Below, piece by piece: positions 51,824 through 60,388 of a stretch of 64,000 nt of DNA. The notes beneath the pieces were generated by a model. It saw nothing but the letters and a program-made list of their open reading frames with translations, was not told where the DNA came from and did not search any database. The stretch comes from Cryptosporangium minutisporangium (GTDB lineage: Bacteria > Actinomycetota > Actinomycetes > Mycobacteriales > Cryptosporangiaceae): NCBI RefSeq assembly GCF_039536245.1, contig NZ_BAAAYN010000082.1, forward strand, positions 1 to 64,000, given 5' to 3'. Made by a program: the position numbers and the translations under genes. The first letter of the stretch is position 1. The number at the start of each line of letters is the position of its first letter.

Positions 51824-51873
51824 GATGGTTGTCGCGCATTCCGCACCATGGTGCGGAATCCATGACAACCATC
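51824..51873. repeat. 50-bp near-perfect palindrome
   Basis: A 22-bp perfect palindrome (51838-51859, centre CCATGG) is framed by 10-bp perfect arms (51824-51833 and 51864-51873) with only the 4 bp between them unpaired. No T-run follows. It could be a cruciform, a recombination or protein-binding site, or a second terminator. Confidence 0.9.
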
Positions 51874-52050
51874 GCCTGCGCCACCCGGGAAGGGCGCCAT
51901 CCACCGCCCACTCCGCCCGGAAAGGACGACAACCACCCGACGGGCCACCCGGGGAACGTGCCAACCATCGGCGGGCTACCCGGAAAGCGCGCCAACCACC
52001 CGGCGGGCTACCCGGAAAGCGCGCCAACCATCGGCGGCGCCAGCCAACCA
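51864..52050. repeat. Degenerate 31-34-bp tandem repeat
   Basis: About six imperfect units, each starting near CCAACCA and ending near CCCGGAAAGCGC; the fourth and fifth are almost identical. The first unit begins in the right arm of the 50-bp palindrome. No convincing gene lies in 51656-52136 otherwise. Confidence 0.8.
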
Positions 52051-52136
52051 CCACTTCTGTGGGGTGGCGCCGCGCGCTCGGCGCCAATCGGCGTGTCGCC
52101 CGCACCTTCCGCGTCTGGGCTTGTTATTTTTTGTCC

Positions 52137-53039
52137 ATGTCGGAATCCGGTATCGCCACTCTGGACGCCCTGGTGGCGGCCGCCGCCGTCGGGCGCAGTC
52201 CCGCCCGGCTGCGGCAACTGCGCTGGGTGGCGGGTGAGCTGTCGCTGTTCGTGGCCCAGTACGCCGACCAGCCCACCGAGGGCGAGCAGCCACCGGTCCG
52301 CCGCCCGCGGACGGTGCGGGACTGGTTCGACCGGGCGTTGATCGGCCCCTTCCTCGCCGCCGCCGACGCCGGGACGCTGCGGCGCCGGGGCGCGGCCGGG
52401 CGTCCGTCCGGGGACGCCACCCGCAGCGTCCGGCGGAGTTGCCTGCGGATCCTCGCCCGGCAGGCCGGCGTGGACGACCCGGTGCCGGACGAGATTCCGC
52501 GGCCCGCTCCCCTGACCCGGGTCGATCCGGTTCCGGCGGGGATGGCGCTCGGGCACCTGTCGACGCGCGCCGACCGCACCCGCTCGGCCGGTGCCGTGCG
52601 GGCAGCCGCGATGGCGGCGGTCACCCGGGAACTCGGGCTGCGCACCGGGGAGATGGCGGCGTTGACGCTCGGCGACGTCGACCTCGCCGCTGGGACGTTG
52701 ACCTGGCGTCCGGCGGCACCGCGGTCGGGGCCGTCGCCGGAGCCGCGGACCGCACGGCTGTCCCGGTCGACGCTCGCCGCGCTGCGGGACTGGCTGGAGG
52801 TGCGCCCCGCGCTGGTGACGATGGCACCGCGGTCGAAGGCGCTGTGGGTGTCGATCCGGGGCAACCACGACGGGTCAGGCGTGCGGCGTCCACCGGGGAT
52901 GCCGTTGCGGCCGAACGGGATCCGGCGTTCGCACGAGCGGGCCGTGCAGGACTGCAACGTCAACCTCGCCGGCGAGCCGGGCTACGAGCCGCTGCCCCGC
53001 GTCCCCGGCCGTCTGCGCCCGGAGGAGCCCGAGGCCTGA
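52137..53039 (+). CDS. Tyrosine-recombinase-like protein, probably degenerate
   Basis: 300 residues. The segment ELGLRTGEMAALTLGDVDLAAGTLTW (about residues 165-190) resembles the arginine-I box of phage-type integrases. GIRRSHERAV near the end could echo H-x-x-R, but the final H and the nucleophile Tyr are not visible; the protein stops early. The upstream sequence TTGTTATTTTTTG is unusually AT-rich for this genome. Flanked on both sides by repeat arrays. Function as an active recombinase is doubtful. Confidence 0.55.
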   Translation: MSESGIATLDALVAAAAVGRSPARLRQLRWVAGELSLFVAQYADQPTEGEQPPVRRPRTVRDWFDRALIGPFLAAADAGTLRRRGAAGRPSGDATRSVRRSCLRILARQAGVDDPVPDEIPRPAPLTRVDPVPAGMALGHLSTRADRTRSAGAVRAAAMAAVTRELGLRTGEMAALTLGDVDLAAGTLTWRPAAPRSGPSPEPRTARLSRSTLAALRDWLEVRPALVTMAPRSKALWVSIRGNHDGSGVRRPPGMPLRPNGIRRSHERAVQDCNVNLAGEPGYEPLPRVPGRLRPEEPEA

Positions 53040-53040
53040 G

Positions 53041-53160
53041 GGATCGCCTCTCGGAAAGACCACCTCTGAACGCCCGCCGAGAGGTTGCCTTTCGGAAAAC
53101 CACCTCCGGCCGGCCCACGAGCGGTTGTCTTCCCGAAAACCCGCCGCCCACGCGCGCCTC
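53041..53160. repeat. Degenerate 41-bp repeats with a hairpin
   Basis: Two-and-a-half copies of a 41-bp unit beginning CTCTCGGAAAG. An 8-bp perfect inverted repeat (53047-53054 and 53077-53084) just after the recombinase stop could act as a terminator. Confidence 0.6.
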
Positions 53161-53168
53161 GCACGCGC

Positions 53169-53480
53169 TCAGGAGGACCCCGCCACCGGCGCCCCGCGCC
53201 CACACAACCGGGATCCTCCGCGCGTACACGTGCTCAGGAGGACCCCGCCACCGGCGCCCCGCGCCCACACAACCGGGATCCTCCGCGCGTACACGTGCTC
53301 AGGAGGACCCCGCCACCGGCGCCCCGCGCCCACACAACCGGGATCCTCCGCGCGTACACGTGCTCAGGAGGACCCCGCCACCGGCGCCCCGCGCCCACAC
53401 AACCGGGATCCTCCGCGCGTACACGTGCTCGGGAGGACCCCGCCGCCGGCGCCCCGTGGCGGCGGGATCCTCCCGTTTCG
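53169..53480. repeat. 65-bp tandem array, four exact copies plus a partial
   Basis: Units begin at 53169, 53234, 53299 and 53364, and a diverged partial unit at 53429. Each unit holds an inverted repeat (GGAGGACCCCG and CGGGATCCTCC, one mismatch), so the array can form a row of hairpins. 65 is not a multiple of 3 and the frames are not protein-like. The rest of 53481-53693 is the leader of the OmpA-like gene. Confidence 0.92.
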
Positions 53481-53693
53481 GCGCGCCCCGACTGTCGCCG
53501 CCGCACCGGCGACAGTCGGTCGTGCGCTGCCAGGTCTCACTCTGGTGGGGCGCCGTTTCCGCAGGGCATCCGAGGGATTTCCGAACTGGAACATTTGTGT
53601 GCGGTGACCGGGTCGTACCCGCCGAGCACACCGGCGATACTCCGCCACTGTGCACACATACGTTACGTTCTGCCCGAATAAGGGGGATGTGAC

Positions 53694-55322
53694 GTGAACG
53701 AAGATCGCACCCGGCGGACGATCCGGACGCTGCTCGTTCTCCTGGCGACGGCCAGTCCGGCGTTCGCGGCCCCGGCCGCCGCCGCGGCTCCGGCAGCCCG
53801 AGCAGCCCAGACGACCGCGGAGGCCCCAGCGGCCCCGGCCCCAGCAGCCCCGGCGGTTCCGGCCCAGGTCCCGGCAGCCCCGGCCCCGGCGGCCCCGGAA
53901 GAACTGCAGCACCCAGCGGCCCTGGAAGCCCCAGCCGCCGACACCGACAACCCACCGCCCGGCGGCCCGGAGACCACCGCGCAAAAGACCACCGCGAAAA
54001 AGACCACCGCACTGGAGACCACCCCGCTGGAGACCACCCCGCTGGAGACCGCCGCGCTCGAGACCGGCGAACTCCAGACCGGCGGCCTGGAGACCACGCT
54101 CGGCCGGATCGGGCTCGCCGTCCCCGGCCAGCAGCTCACCCTGCTCGGCACCGGTTTCCGCCCGTCCAGCACGGTCGAGGCGACGCTCGACCCGCAGACC
54201 CCCGCCCCGACGGCGCTCGGCGGCGGGGTCGCCGACGCAACCGGCCTGGTCAGCCTCACCGTGACGTTGCCCGCCAGCCTCCCCACCGCCCCGCACGAGA
54301 TCGTGATGACCGGCGTCGACCCGGCCGGGAGCCCGCTGAGCAAGGCGCTCGCGGTCACCACCCCGCCCACCGCGCTCACCAGCAGCGCCCCCGGACCGCA
54401 GTCGGTCACGCTGCCGATACCCGAGGGCGGCTGGGTCACGCTGCTGGACGACAAGGAGGAGCCGGTCACCCAGGTCACCAGCCGTGACCAGGGCAGCTAC
54501 TCGCTCGACCCGGCGAGCGGCCGGATCACGTTCCGCCCCGACCGGATGTTCTGGGGCCCGGTACGGCCGGTGCACTACCGGCTCGTCGACGCCGTCGACC
54601 AGCGTGTCCGCGGCACCTACGCGCCGACCGTCCTGGCCCGGCCGTTGCCGATGGTCCGGGCCGCCGAGCGCACGCTCACCGACGCCGACGGCGCCACCGC
54701 CACAATCGGCTGCACCGCCGGGCCGATCGCGGTCGCCCGCTGCGAGGTGACGCTGAGCGCGGTGGTGGGCAGCGAGTACGTCGTCCTCGGCACCGGGACC
54801 GTGGCGCCTGCGAACCCGCTGGTCGGCACCCGGGTCGCCGACGTGGCGCTGACCCCGCAGGGACGCCGGCTCGCCGGGCGTCCCGGGGGGATCGCCGCGG
54901 AGATCGCGGCCCGGATGTGGGTACCGGACACGACCGAGCCGGTCGAGGCGACCGGCACGACCCAGCTCACCGCGATGACCGTCACCGCTCCCCGGGCGAT
55001 CCGCTACCCGGCGGGCGGCCTGGACGTACCGGAGTCCGAACTGCCGTACCTGAACGCGCTGCGGTCGCGGATGGCCGACGTGACGACGGTGACCTGCACG
55101 GGCGGCACCGACGACTCCGGCGACGCGGACGCCAACCGGCAGATCGCCGAGGACCGCGCCCGCCGGGTCTGCGAGTACCTCACCGCGAACACCACGGCCC
55201 GGCCCAGTGTGCGCAGCGTCGGGGAGGACCAGCCGGTCGCCGACAACACGACCGAGGAGGGGCGCAACCGCAACCGCCGGGTCGAGATCACGTTCAGCTA
55301 CGCGACGGAGTCCACCGGATGA
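53694..55322 (+). CDS. Secreted OmpA-like domain protein
   Basis: 542 residues from a GTG preceded by GGGGGA. A Sec signal peptide ends near residue 26 (PAFA-AP). A long Ala/Pro-rich stretch (27-85) and five-residue repeats of the type L-E-T-T-P (about 100-130) follow, then beta-sandwich modules (about 135-400) and a C-terminal OmpA-like peptidoglycan-binding domain (ANRQIAEDRARRVCEYL, GRNRNRRVEITF). It probably attaches to the cell wall. The middle resembles Ig-like or cadherin-like repeats of adhesins. Confidence 0.85.
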   Translation: MNEDRTRRTIRTLLVLLATASPAFAAPAAAAAPAARAAQTTAEAPAAPAPAAPAVPAQVPAAPAPAAPEELQHPAALEAPAADTDNPPPGGPETTAQKTTAKKTTALETTPLETTPLETAALETGELQTGGLETTLGRIGLAVPGQQLTLLGTGFRPSSTVEATLDPQTPAPTALGGGVADATGLVSLTVTLPASLPTAPHEIVMTGVDPAGSPLSKALAVTTPPTALTSSAPGPQSVTLPIPEGGWVTLLDDKEEPVTQVTSRDQGSYSLDPASGRITFRPDRMFWGPVRPVHYRLVDAVDQRVRGTYAPTVLARPLPMVRAAERTLTDADGATATIGCTAGPIAVARCEVTLSAVVGSEYVVLGTGTVAPANPLVGTRVADVALTPQGRRLAGRPGGIAAEIAARMWVPDTTEPVEATGTTQLTAMTVTAPRAIRYPAGGLDVPESELPYLNALRSRMADVTTVTCTGGTDDSGDADANRQIAEDRARRVCEYLTANTTARPSVRSVGEDQPVADNTTEEGRNRNRRVEITFSYATESTG

Positions 55323-55338
55323 GCCGAGCGCAACCCGC

Positions 55339-55908
55339 TCAGATCAGTTGTTCGACCGAGTCGACGCCGCGCACCTTCCACCCGGCGGACGTCCAGAGCA
55401 CCCGGACGTCGCAGTCGGCGAAGCTCTTGCCGTCCAGCCGACCGCGGGGCTGGCCGAGCGGGCTGGTGCCGTCGCGCGGGCTGCGGTCGAAGGACACCGC
55501 GACGGTCATCACCTGACCGGCGAAGTCCTCGATCGTGTTGGCTTCCCGGACGGTGTAGACGCCGCCCTGCAGCGATCCGCCGTCGTTGTAGTTCTCCTGG
55601 ATGACGCCGATCGCCTCGGCACACTCGGTGCACTTGGCGTCCGACGCCGCCCGCAGCTTGTCGACCTCGCCGGTCTGCACGCCGTAGCTGAGCAGCGCGA
55701 ACCAGTACTCGGTGAACGCGGCCGCACCGGCCTTGTCCTGCTGGCTCGCCTCGGGCGCGGGAGCCGGTGGCGTCGGCTTCGCGCTCGACGGGGCGGCGGT
55801 CGGCTCGATCACCGAACCGGACGACGACCCCGAATCGGCACACCCCACCAGCGCCGCCACCCCGAGGGACGCAGCGACAACGATTCGTGCCGCCCGGGCA
55901 GCACGCAT
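55339..55908 (-). CDS. DUF6318-family lipoprotein
   Basis: 189 residues. Lipobox A-L-V-G-C with the anchor Cys near residue 23, a Pro/Ser-rich linker, then a compact domain with ALLSYGVQTGEVDKLRAASDAKCTECAE and the final GWKVRGVDSVEQL. This is the DUF6318 pattern of actinobacterial lipoproteins; role unknown. Start ATG 55908 follows GGGGTGG. Confidence 0.82.
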   Translation of the reverse strand: MRAARAARIVVAASLGVAALVGCADSGSSSGSVIEPTAAPSSAKPTPPAPAPEASQQDKAGAAAFTEYWFALLSYGVQTGEVDKLRAASDAKCTECAEAIGVIQENYNDGGSLQGGVYTVREANTIEDFAGQVMTVAVSFDRSPRDGTSPLGQPRGRLDGKSFADCDVRVLWTSAGWKVRGVDSVEQLI

Positions 55909-56221
55909 CGCACCACCCCGTTCCGCAATCACGCCGGAAGATTAACCGTGGATAACCGCGAGTGGCGGAAATTCGAGTTAACTGCGTCCGCTATCGCGGC
56001 ATTCCCCCCGCTCATCCCGAAAACTGTGACCTCAACGTGACCCACAGTAGAAATCTGGCGGGTTGGAATACCACTACGTGTTACCTGTTAATTGCGTTCC
56101 GAAGTCTTCGCAGCGTTCTCCGCGTCAGCACTGCCAGTAAAGCTACCGATGCGTAGACTCCGCCGCGAACGTACGGTCCGGCCGCCCCCGCTCAGGGCCG
56201 GGCGAATCGGAGGACAGCAGA
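55909..56221. other. Divergent promoter region without a gene
   Basis: 313 bp between the DUF6318 gene (minus) and the VWA gene (plus). It is clearly richer in A+T than its surroundings, especially 55930-56160. I see no protein-like frame or strong hairpin; it presumably holds promoters for both sides. Confidence 0.5.
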
Positions 56222-58054
56222 ATGGCAACCGGTCGGCACCGCCGCCTCCAAGCGTCGCGCCGCAGGGAACTCGAGGCCGAGGCCGCCGAGAAGGCACCGC
56301 GCCGTCGTACCGGCCCGGTCGCGCCCTGGATGGTGGCCGCGGTCGTCGCGGTGCTGGTGTTCAGCGGCGTCACCGCCGGCTACGTGGTCGCCGCCCGTGG
56401 CGGTTGCGACGGCACGCCCACCACGCTGAGCGTCGTCACCTCGCCCGATCAGGTGGACGTCGTCCGGAAGCTCGCCACGACGTGGGAGGACGGCGAACCG
56501 TCCGTCGACGGCCGCTGCGCCCGGATCGAGGTGACCGGCGAGTCCTCGCGGGACGTCGCCGCCGCACTCAGCCCGGACTGGCAGCGCACCGCGGACGGCG
56601 TGACCCGTCCGGACGTCTGGATGCCCGACTCCAGCAGCTGGCTCCTCTCCGCCGCCCGCCGGGAGGACGCCGCACCGCTGGTCTCCGGCGAGCGCACCAG
56701 CGTCGCCAGCTCGCCCGTCGTCATGGCGGTGCCGCGGCCGATGGCCGAGGCGCTCGGCTGGCCGAGCAAGCAGATCTCCTGGTCCGACTTCGTCGGCATG
56801 CACTTCCGCAACCAGACGTGGAAGGACTTCGGCCACGCCGACTGGGGCCCGATCAAGCTGGGCATGAGCGAACCGACGACGTCGACCGCCGGACTGCTCA
56901 GCTTGGTGCCGATCTCCGACCGCAACGGCGACGACAAGATCTCGCTGGACGAGGCGAAGGCGCTGCTGGTGTTCAGCCGGTCGGTGGTCGACCGGCAGCC
57001 GGACAGCTCCGGCTGGTACGAGAAGCTCGCCGAAGCCCCGGACGAGAAGGCCGCGCTCAAGACGATCAGCGTCTTCCCGTCGCTGGAGCACGACATCGCC
57101 GCCTACAACCAGAACGACCCGGCGGTGAAGCTCGTCCCGCTCTACCCGGGCGAGGGCACGGTGTTCGCCGACTACCCGTACGCGACGCTGAACGCAGGCT
57201 GGGTGGACTCGTTCCGCCGCCAGGTCGCCGCCGCTTTCCTGGACCACCTGCAAAGCAGCTCGTCCCAGCGGGTCTACGGGGAGGCCGGGTTCCGTACACC
57301 GGACAAGTCCACCCGCTACGCCGGCTCCACGCTCGGCGAGCTGGGCTTCTCCGAGGAGATCGGCGCGGTCGCCCGCAACGTCGGCTCGGCCGCCACCGTC
57401 GACCGCACGGTCGTGTACTGGACCGCGCTCGAGCGCACCACGACGTTCCTCGCGGTCGTCGACACGTCCGGGTCGATGGTCGAACCACTCGGCGACAAAA
57501 CCCGGATGCAGGTCGTCCAGGAGGCCGCCATCAAGGCGATCTCCCTCTTCGACGAGAACTCCCACGTCGGCCTCTGGCAGTTCTCCACCAACCTGGTGGG
57601 CAGCCAGGACTGGCGCCAGGTCATGCCGCTCACCCGCGCCGGGTCGACCGACAAGGCGACCGGGAAGCCGTTCCGCGAGGTCGGCATCCAGAAGGTGCTG
57701 GCGCTGCGCCCCGGCGGCAACACCGGCCTCTACGACACGGTGCTCGCCGCCTACCAGTACATGCAGAAGAACTGGAAGCCCCGCCAGCTCAACCTCGTCG
57801 TCGTGCTCACCGACGGCAAGAACCAGGACGACAACGGGATCAGCCGGAGCGAACTGCTCAGCCGGTTACGCAACACGGCCCAGCCCGACCGTCCGGTGCA
57901 GGTGATCACGCTTGGCCTCGGCGACACCGTCGACGAGAAGGAACTGGGCGAGATCTCCGCCGCCACCGGTGGCAAGTCGTACAAGGCCAAGGACGCCGAC
58001 GACCTCGAACGGCTCTGGCTGGCCACGATCCTCGGCGAGACCCCGCCGAGGTAG
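56222..58054 (+). CDS. Substrate-binding and von Willebrand A domain membrane protein
   Basis: 610 residues. A basic cytoplasmic tail and one helix (about 34-57) anchor it. Residues 65-385 resemble a type-2 periplasmic binding protein; within it lies a canonical EF-hand loop D233-x-N-x-D-x-K-I-S-x-x-E244. Residues 405-605 form a VWA domain with the MIDAS start DTSGS (414-418) and VLTDGKNQDD. The pairing of binding-protein and VWA domains is known in actinobacteria but its job is not. GGAGG lies 8 nt upstream. Confidence 0.88.
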   Translation: MATGRHRRLQASRRRELEAEAAEKAPRRRTGPVAPWMVAAVVAVLVFSGVTAGYVVAARGGCDGTPTTLSVVTSPDQVDVVRKLATTWEDGEPSVDGRCARIEVTGESSRDVAAALSPDWQRTADGVTRPDVWMPDSSSWLLSAARREDAAPLVSGERTSVASSPVVMAVPRPMAEALGWPSKQISWSDFVGMHFRNQTWKDFGHADWGPIKLGMSEPTTSTAGLLSLVPISDRNGDDKISLDEAKALLVFSRSVVDRQPDSSGWYEKLAEAPDEKAALKTISVFPSLEHDIAAYNQNDPAVKLVPLYPGEGTVFADYPYATLNAGWVDSFRRQVAAAFLDHLQSSSSQRVYGEAGFRTPDKSTRYAGSTLGELGFSEEIGAVARNVGSAATVDRTVVYWTALERTTTFLAVVDTSGSMVEPLGDKTRMQVVQEAAIKAISLFDENSHVGLWQFSTNLVGSQDWRQVMPLTRAGSTDKATGKPFREVGIQKVLALRPGGNTGLYDTVLAAYQYMQKNWKPRQLNLVVVLTDGKNQDDNGISRSELLSRLRNTAQPDRPVQVITLGLGDTVDEKELGEISAATGGKSYKAKDADDLERLWLATILGETPPR

Positions 58055-58065
58055 GACCCGCGGCT

Positions 58066-58092
58066 GTCGGCCGGGCTCCGTACCCGGCTGAC
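58066..58092 (+). terminator. Terminator after the VWA gene
   Basis: Arms 58066-58075 and 58083-58092 pair with one mismatch; a T-run (TTTTATT) follows 16 nt later, before the convergent pabB stop. Confidence 0.6.
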
Positions 58093-58112
58093 CCGCCTGC
58101 GTTCCTCCCCTT

Positions 58113-59522
58113 TTATTCGTTACGCTCGGCAGCGGCGGGCACCAGCGCCTGGCCCACCCCGCGGACGGCCGCGTCGAGCGGTGCCGCCTTCGCCGCCGCC
58201 TCCGCCACCTCGTCGTCCGGAATGCTCGACCAGGTGATGCCGCCGCCCGCCCACAGGTGCAGCGTCCCCGCGTTCCCCGTGCCATCAGACGCAGAGTCAC
58301 CACCGCACTCCGAAGAGCCCCACACCGCGGCCACCGTCCGGATCGTCAGACCGAGCTCGATCCCGGCCGGCGAGACGTACCCGAGCGCCCCCATCGCCGG
58401 CCCCCTCCCGACCGGCTCCAGCGCGGAGAGCACCTCCAGCGCTGCCCGCTTCGGCGCCCCGGTGACCGACGCACCCGGGCAGAGCGCCCGCAGCAGCTCC
58501 GCCACCCCGACGCCCGGCCGCAGCTCGGCGGTCACCGTGGACTCGGCCTGCCACAGCCCGCTCCAGGGCCGCACGGCGAACAACTCGTCGACGGAGACCG
58601 AGCCGGTGGTCGCGATCCGACCCAGGTCGTTCCGGGCGAGGTCGACGATCATGACGTGCTCGGCGCGCTCTTTCGTCGAGGCCAGCAACGCGGCCCGGCC
58701 GGCCTCCGTACGTGGGCCGGTGCCCTTGATCGGGCGGGTGGTCACGCGTCCGCCGGCGACCGTGACCAGGCACTCCGGTGAGCCGCTGGCGACCGCCCAA
58801 CCGGCGCCGTCCGGCCCGCTGCCACTCAGCCGGCCTGCCCACGCCGCGCCCGGCAGGCCCGCGACCGCGGCGAGCGCGGCGCCGGGATTCCCGAGATACG
58901 GTGCGGAGGCGTGCCCGACGACGTTCACCTGGTAGACGTCACCGCGGGCGATCGCCTGGCGAGCGGCCTCCACCGCCGCCCGGTGCTCCCCCGGCTCCCA
59001 TGACGAGACCCAGGGTCCGACCTGCCACTCGTTCCGGTCGCCGCCGTGGCCGACGGGGACGCGGTGGTGCGGCGGCACGTCGTCGCCGATGGGGACGGCC
59101 TCGTGGAACACCAGGACGACATCCGGAATCTCCGGCGCCGGGGTCGGGGGGCCGAGCAGGGCCGTCCCGTTTGCATCACGCAGCGTAGTGGAACCCAGCA
59201 TCGTGGCGCCCGCCGCAGCCGAGATGAGGAGGGCCGCACCCACCGTTCGGCCGGGTTCTGGATCGTCCGGACAGAGTGAAGATTCGACCGGCTGGAATGG
59301 GGTGTCCCGGTCACTCGTTACCCCATCCGGCATGGCATCGTTAGGGACATCGGAATGATGCGGATCACACAGGTTACGAGCGGGCAAGCCGGCAGCGGCC
59401 AGCGCGCTTTCGATCAACTCTGCGGGATCTCCACCGTCAGAAATCCGCCATTCCAGTCTGTTTCGCTCGCGATATCCCCAACCACCGGGCAGTTGCGGAG
59501 ATGTTTTCAATTTGTTGCCCAC
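58113..59522 (-). CDS. pabB: Aminodeoxychorismate synthase component I-like (PabB)
   Basis: 469 residues from a GTG. The chorismate-binding domain (about 185-465) contains the diagnostic TTRPIKGTGPR, HVMIVDLARNDLGR, CPGASVTGAPKRAALE and the final AGGGITWSSIPDDE. The K in PIKGT is the nucleophile Lys of PabB; anthranilate synthase has PIAGT. The product with a PabA partner is 4-amino-4-deoxychorismate for folate. No PabA or PabC gene is adjacent. N-terminal 180 residues are the less conserved lid. Confidence 0.85.
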   Translation of the reverse strand: MGNKLKTSPQLPGGWGYRERNRLEWRISDGGDPAELIESALAAAGLPARNLCDPHHSDVPNDAMPDGVTSDRDTPFQPVESSLCPDDPEPGRTVGAALLISAAAGATMLGSTTLRDANGTALLGPPTPAPEIPDVVLVFHEAVPIGDDVPPHHRVPVGHGGDRNEWQVGPWVSSWEPGEHRAAVEAARQAIARGDVYQVNVVGHASAPYLGNPGAALAAVAGLPGAAWAGRLSGSGPDGAGWAVASGSPECLVTVAGGRVTTRPIKGTGPRTEAGRAALLASTKERAEHVMIVDLARNDLGRIATTGSVSVDELFAVRPWSGLWQAESTVTAELRPGVGVAELLRALCPGASVTGAPKRAALEVLSALEPVGRGPAMGALGYVSPAGIELGLTIRTVAAVWGSSECGGDSASDGTGNAGTLHLWAGGGITWSSIPDDEVAEAAAKAAPLDAAVRGVGQALVPAAAERNE

Positions 59523-59733
59523 AACTCAGCCCATCCGACGACGTTCGGAGTTGCGGTGAGGGACGATGATGTGAGGGAAGACACAGGTTCTCTGTGACCC
59601 AACTGAGCCCGCCAGTAGCAGCACACCGCTGGCACCACCCCCAGGAAGACCTGGCATGACTGCATCACTGAACGACCCCGCAACTCGAACCACCAACCAG
59701 TTTCACCCGTTCACCCTGACCGGAGACTCTTCG

Positions 59734-59931
59734 ATGTGCCCGCATCAGCCGCAGTGTCCTTCCTTCGATGCCCCTGACCGGGACGCCGCGACGATCCTCG
59801 CAGCCCACCCCGTGCAAGGTTGGAGCCTGCTCTGCAACGGCGTCATCGTGTTCGAGGACACCGGGGAGCTCCTGCCGGACGGCCGCTGCGTCGACCCCTG
59901 CCGCCCGGAACCCGCACACGCCGCTGCGTAA
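59734..59931 (+). CDS. DUF5999 family protein
   Basis: 65 residues. The family pattern MCPHQPQCPSFDAPDRDAA is followed by VQGWSLLCNGVIVFEDTGELLPDG, known across Streptomyces and relatives as a short conserved protein of unknown function. Start ATG 59734 (GGAG, 8 nt upstream) fits the family; an in-frame ATG at 59656 would add 26 residues. Cys2, Cys8 and Cys near 44 and 59 may bind metal. Confidence 0.88.
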   Translation: MCPHQPQCPSFDAPDRDAATILAAHPVQGWSLLCNGVIVFEDTGELLPDGRCVDPCRPEPAHAAA

Positions 59932-60388
59932 CAGCAGCACCCCGTCGCAGGGATCCGTAACACCGTCCCTCGACCCCCGAGGCGGCAGCCGCCCCCCATC
60001 CAGGGACCGGCACCTGCCGCCGCTGAACGCTCAGGCGGCGCCCGCCGCACCGTAACCCCGGTGCCCGGCCCGCGCCGCTGCGGCACCCCGACGGAGGCCG
60101 CACCCGCGCGCTCCGCCCTCCGACAGTCGCGCCACTGACGGCCCGCGCCGCCCGGCCACCCAGCCGGGCTCGGCGCTCGCCACATCGCGTTCCGCCGCAC
60201 CCCCGGGTCCGGCGTCGCTGGCCCACACCCTCTTCCGCGCCCGCCCAGAGCCTGGGCGGGCGTCGTGTTCTGCGCCGAGCGCGCGAAGCCGGGGCCTCAC
60301 CGGGGTCCACGAACGTCGTCGACCCCGGTAACTCACCGACTTCCCGGCGCCCGGCCCTCGCGAGGCGGTGGCGCCGCGGTCGCCCCGA
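59932..60388. other. Intergenic region, no gene seen
   Basis: 457 bp between the DUF5999 gene and the convergent gcvP stop. The frames are Pro/Arg/Ala-rich and not protein-like on either strand. It contains a perfect hairpin at 60238-60262, listed separately. Confidence 0.5.
60238..60262. terminator. Perfect 11-bp hairpin downstream of gcvP
   Basis: Arms 60238-60248 and 60252-60262, 3-nt loop, all paired. It lies 127 bp past the gcvP stop on the minus strand and could end that message. No T-run. Confidence 0.5.

Noticed and set aside
53429-53480. attL/attR-like duplication around the recombinase-like gene
   Set aside because: The left (31-34 bp) and right (41 and 65 bp) repeats do not share a common core that would mark attachment sites.
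53085-53681. Proteins with repeated Arg-Thr-Pro-Pro segments over the 65-bp array
   Set aside because: The unit is not a multiple of 3, all frames are open by composition, there is no good start signal, and the inverted repeats explain the conservation better.
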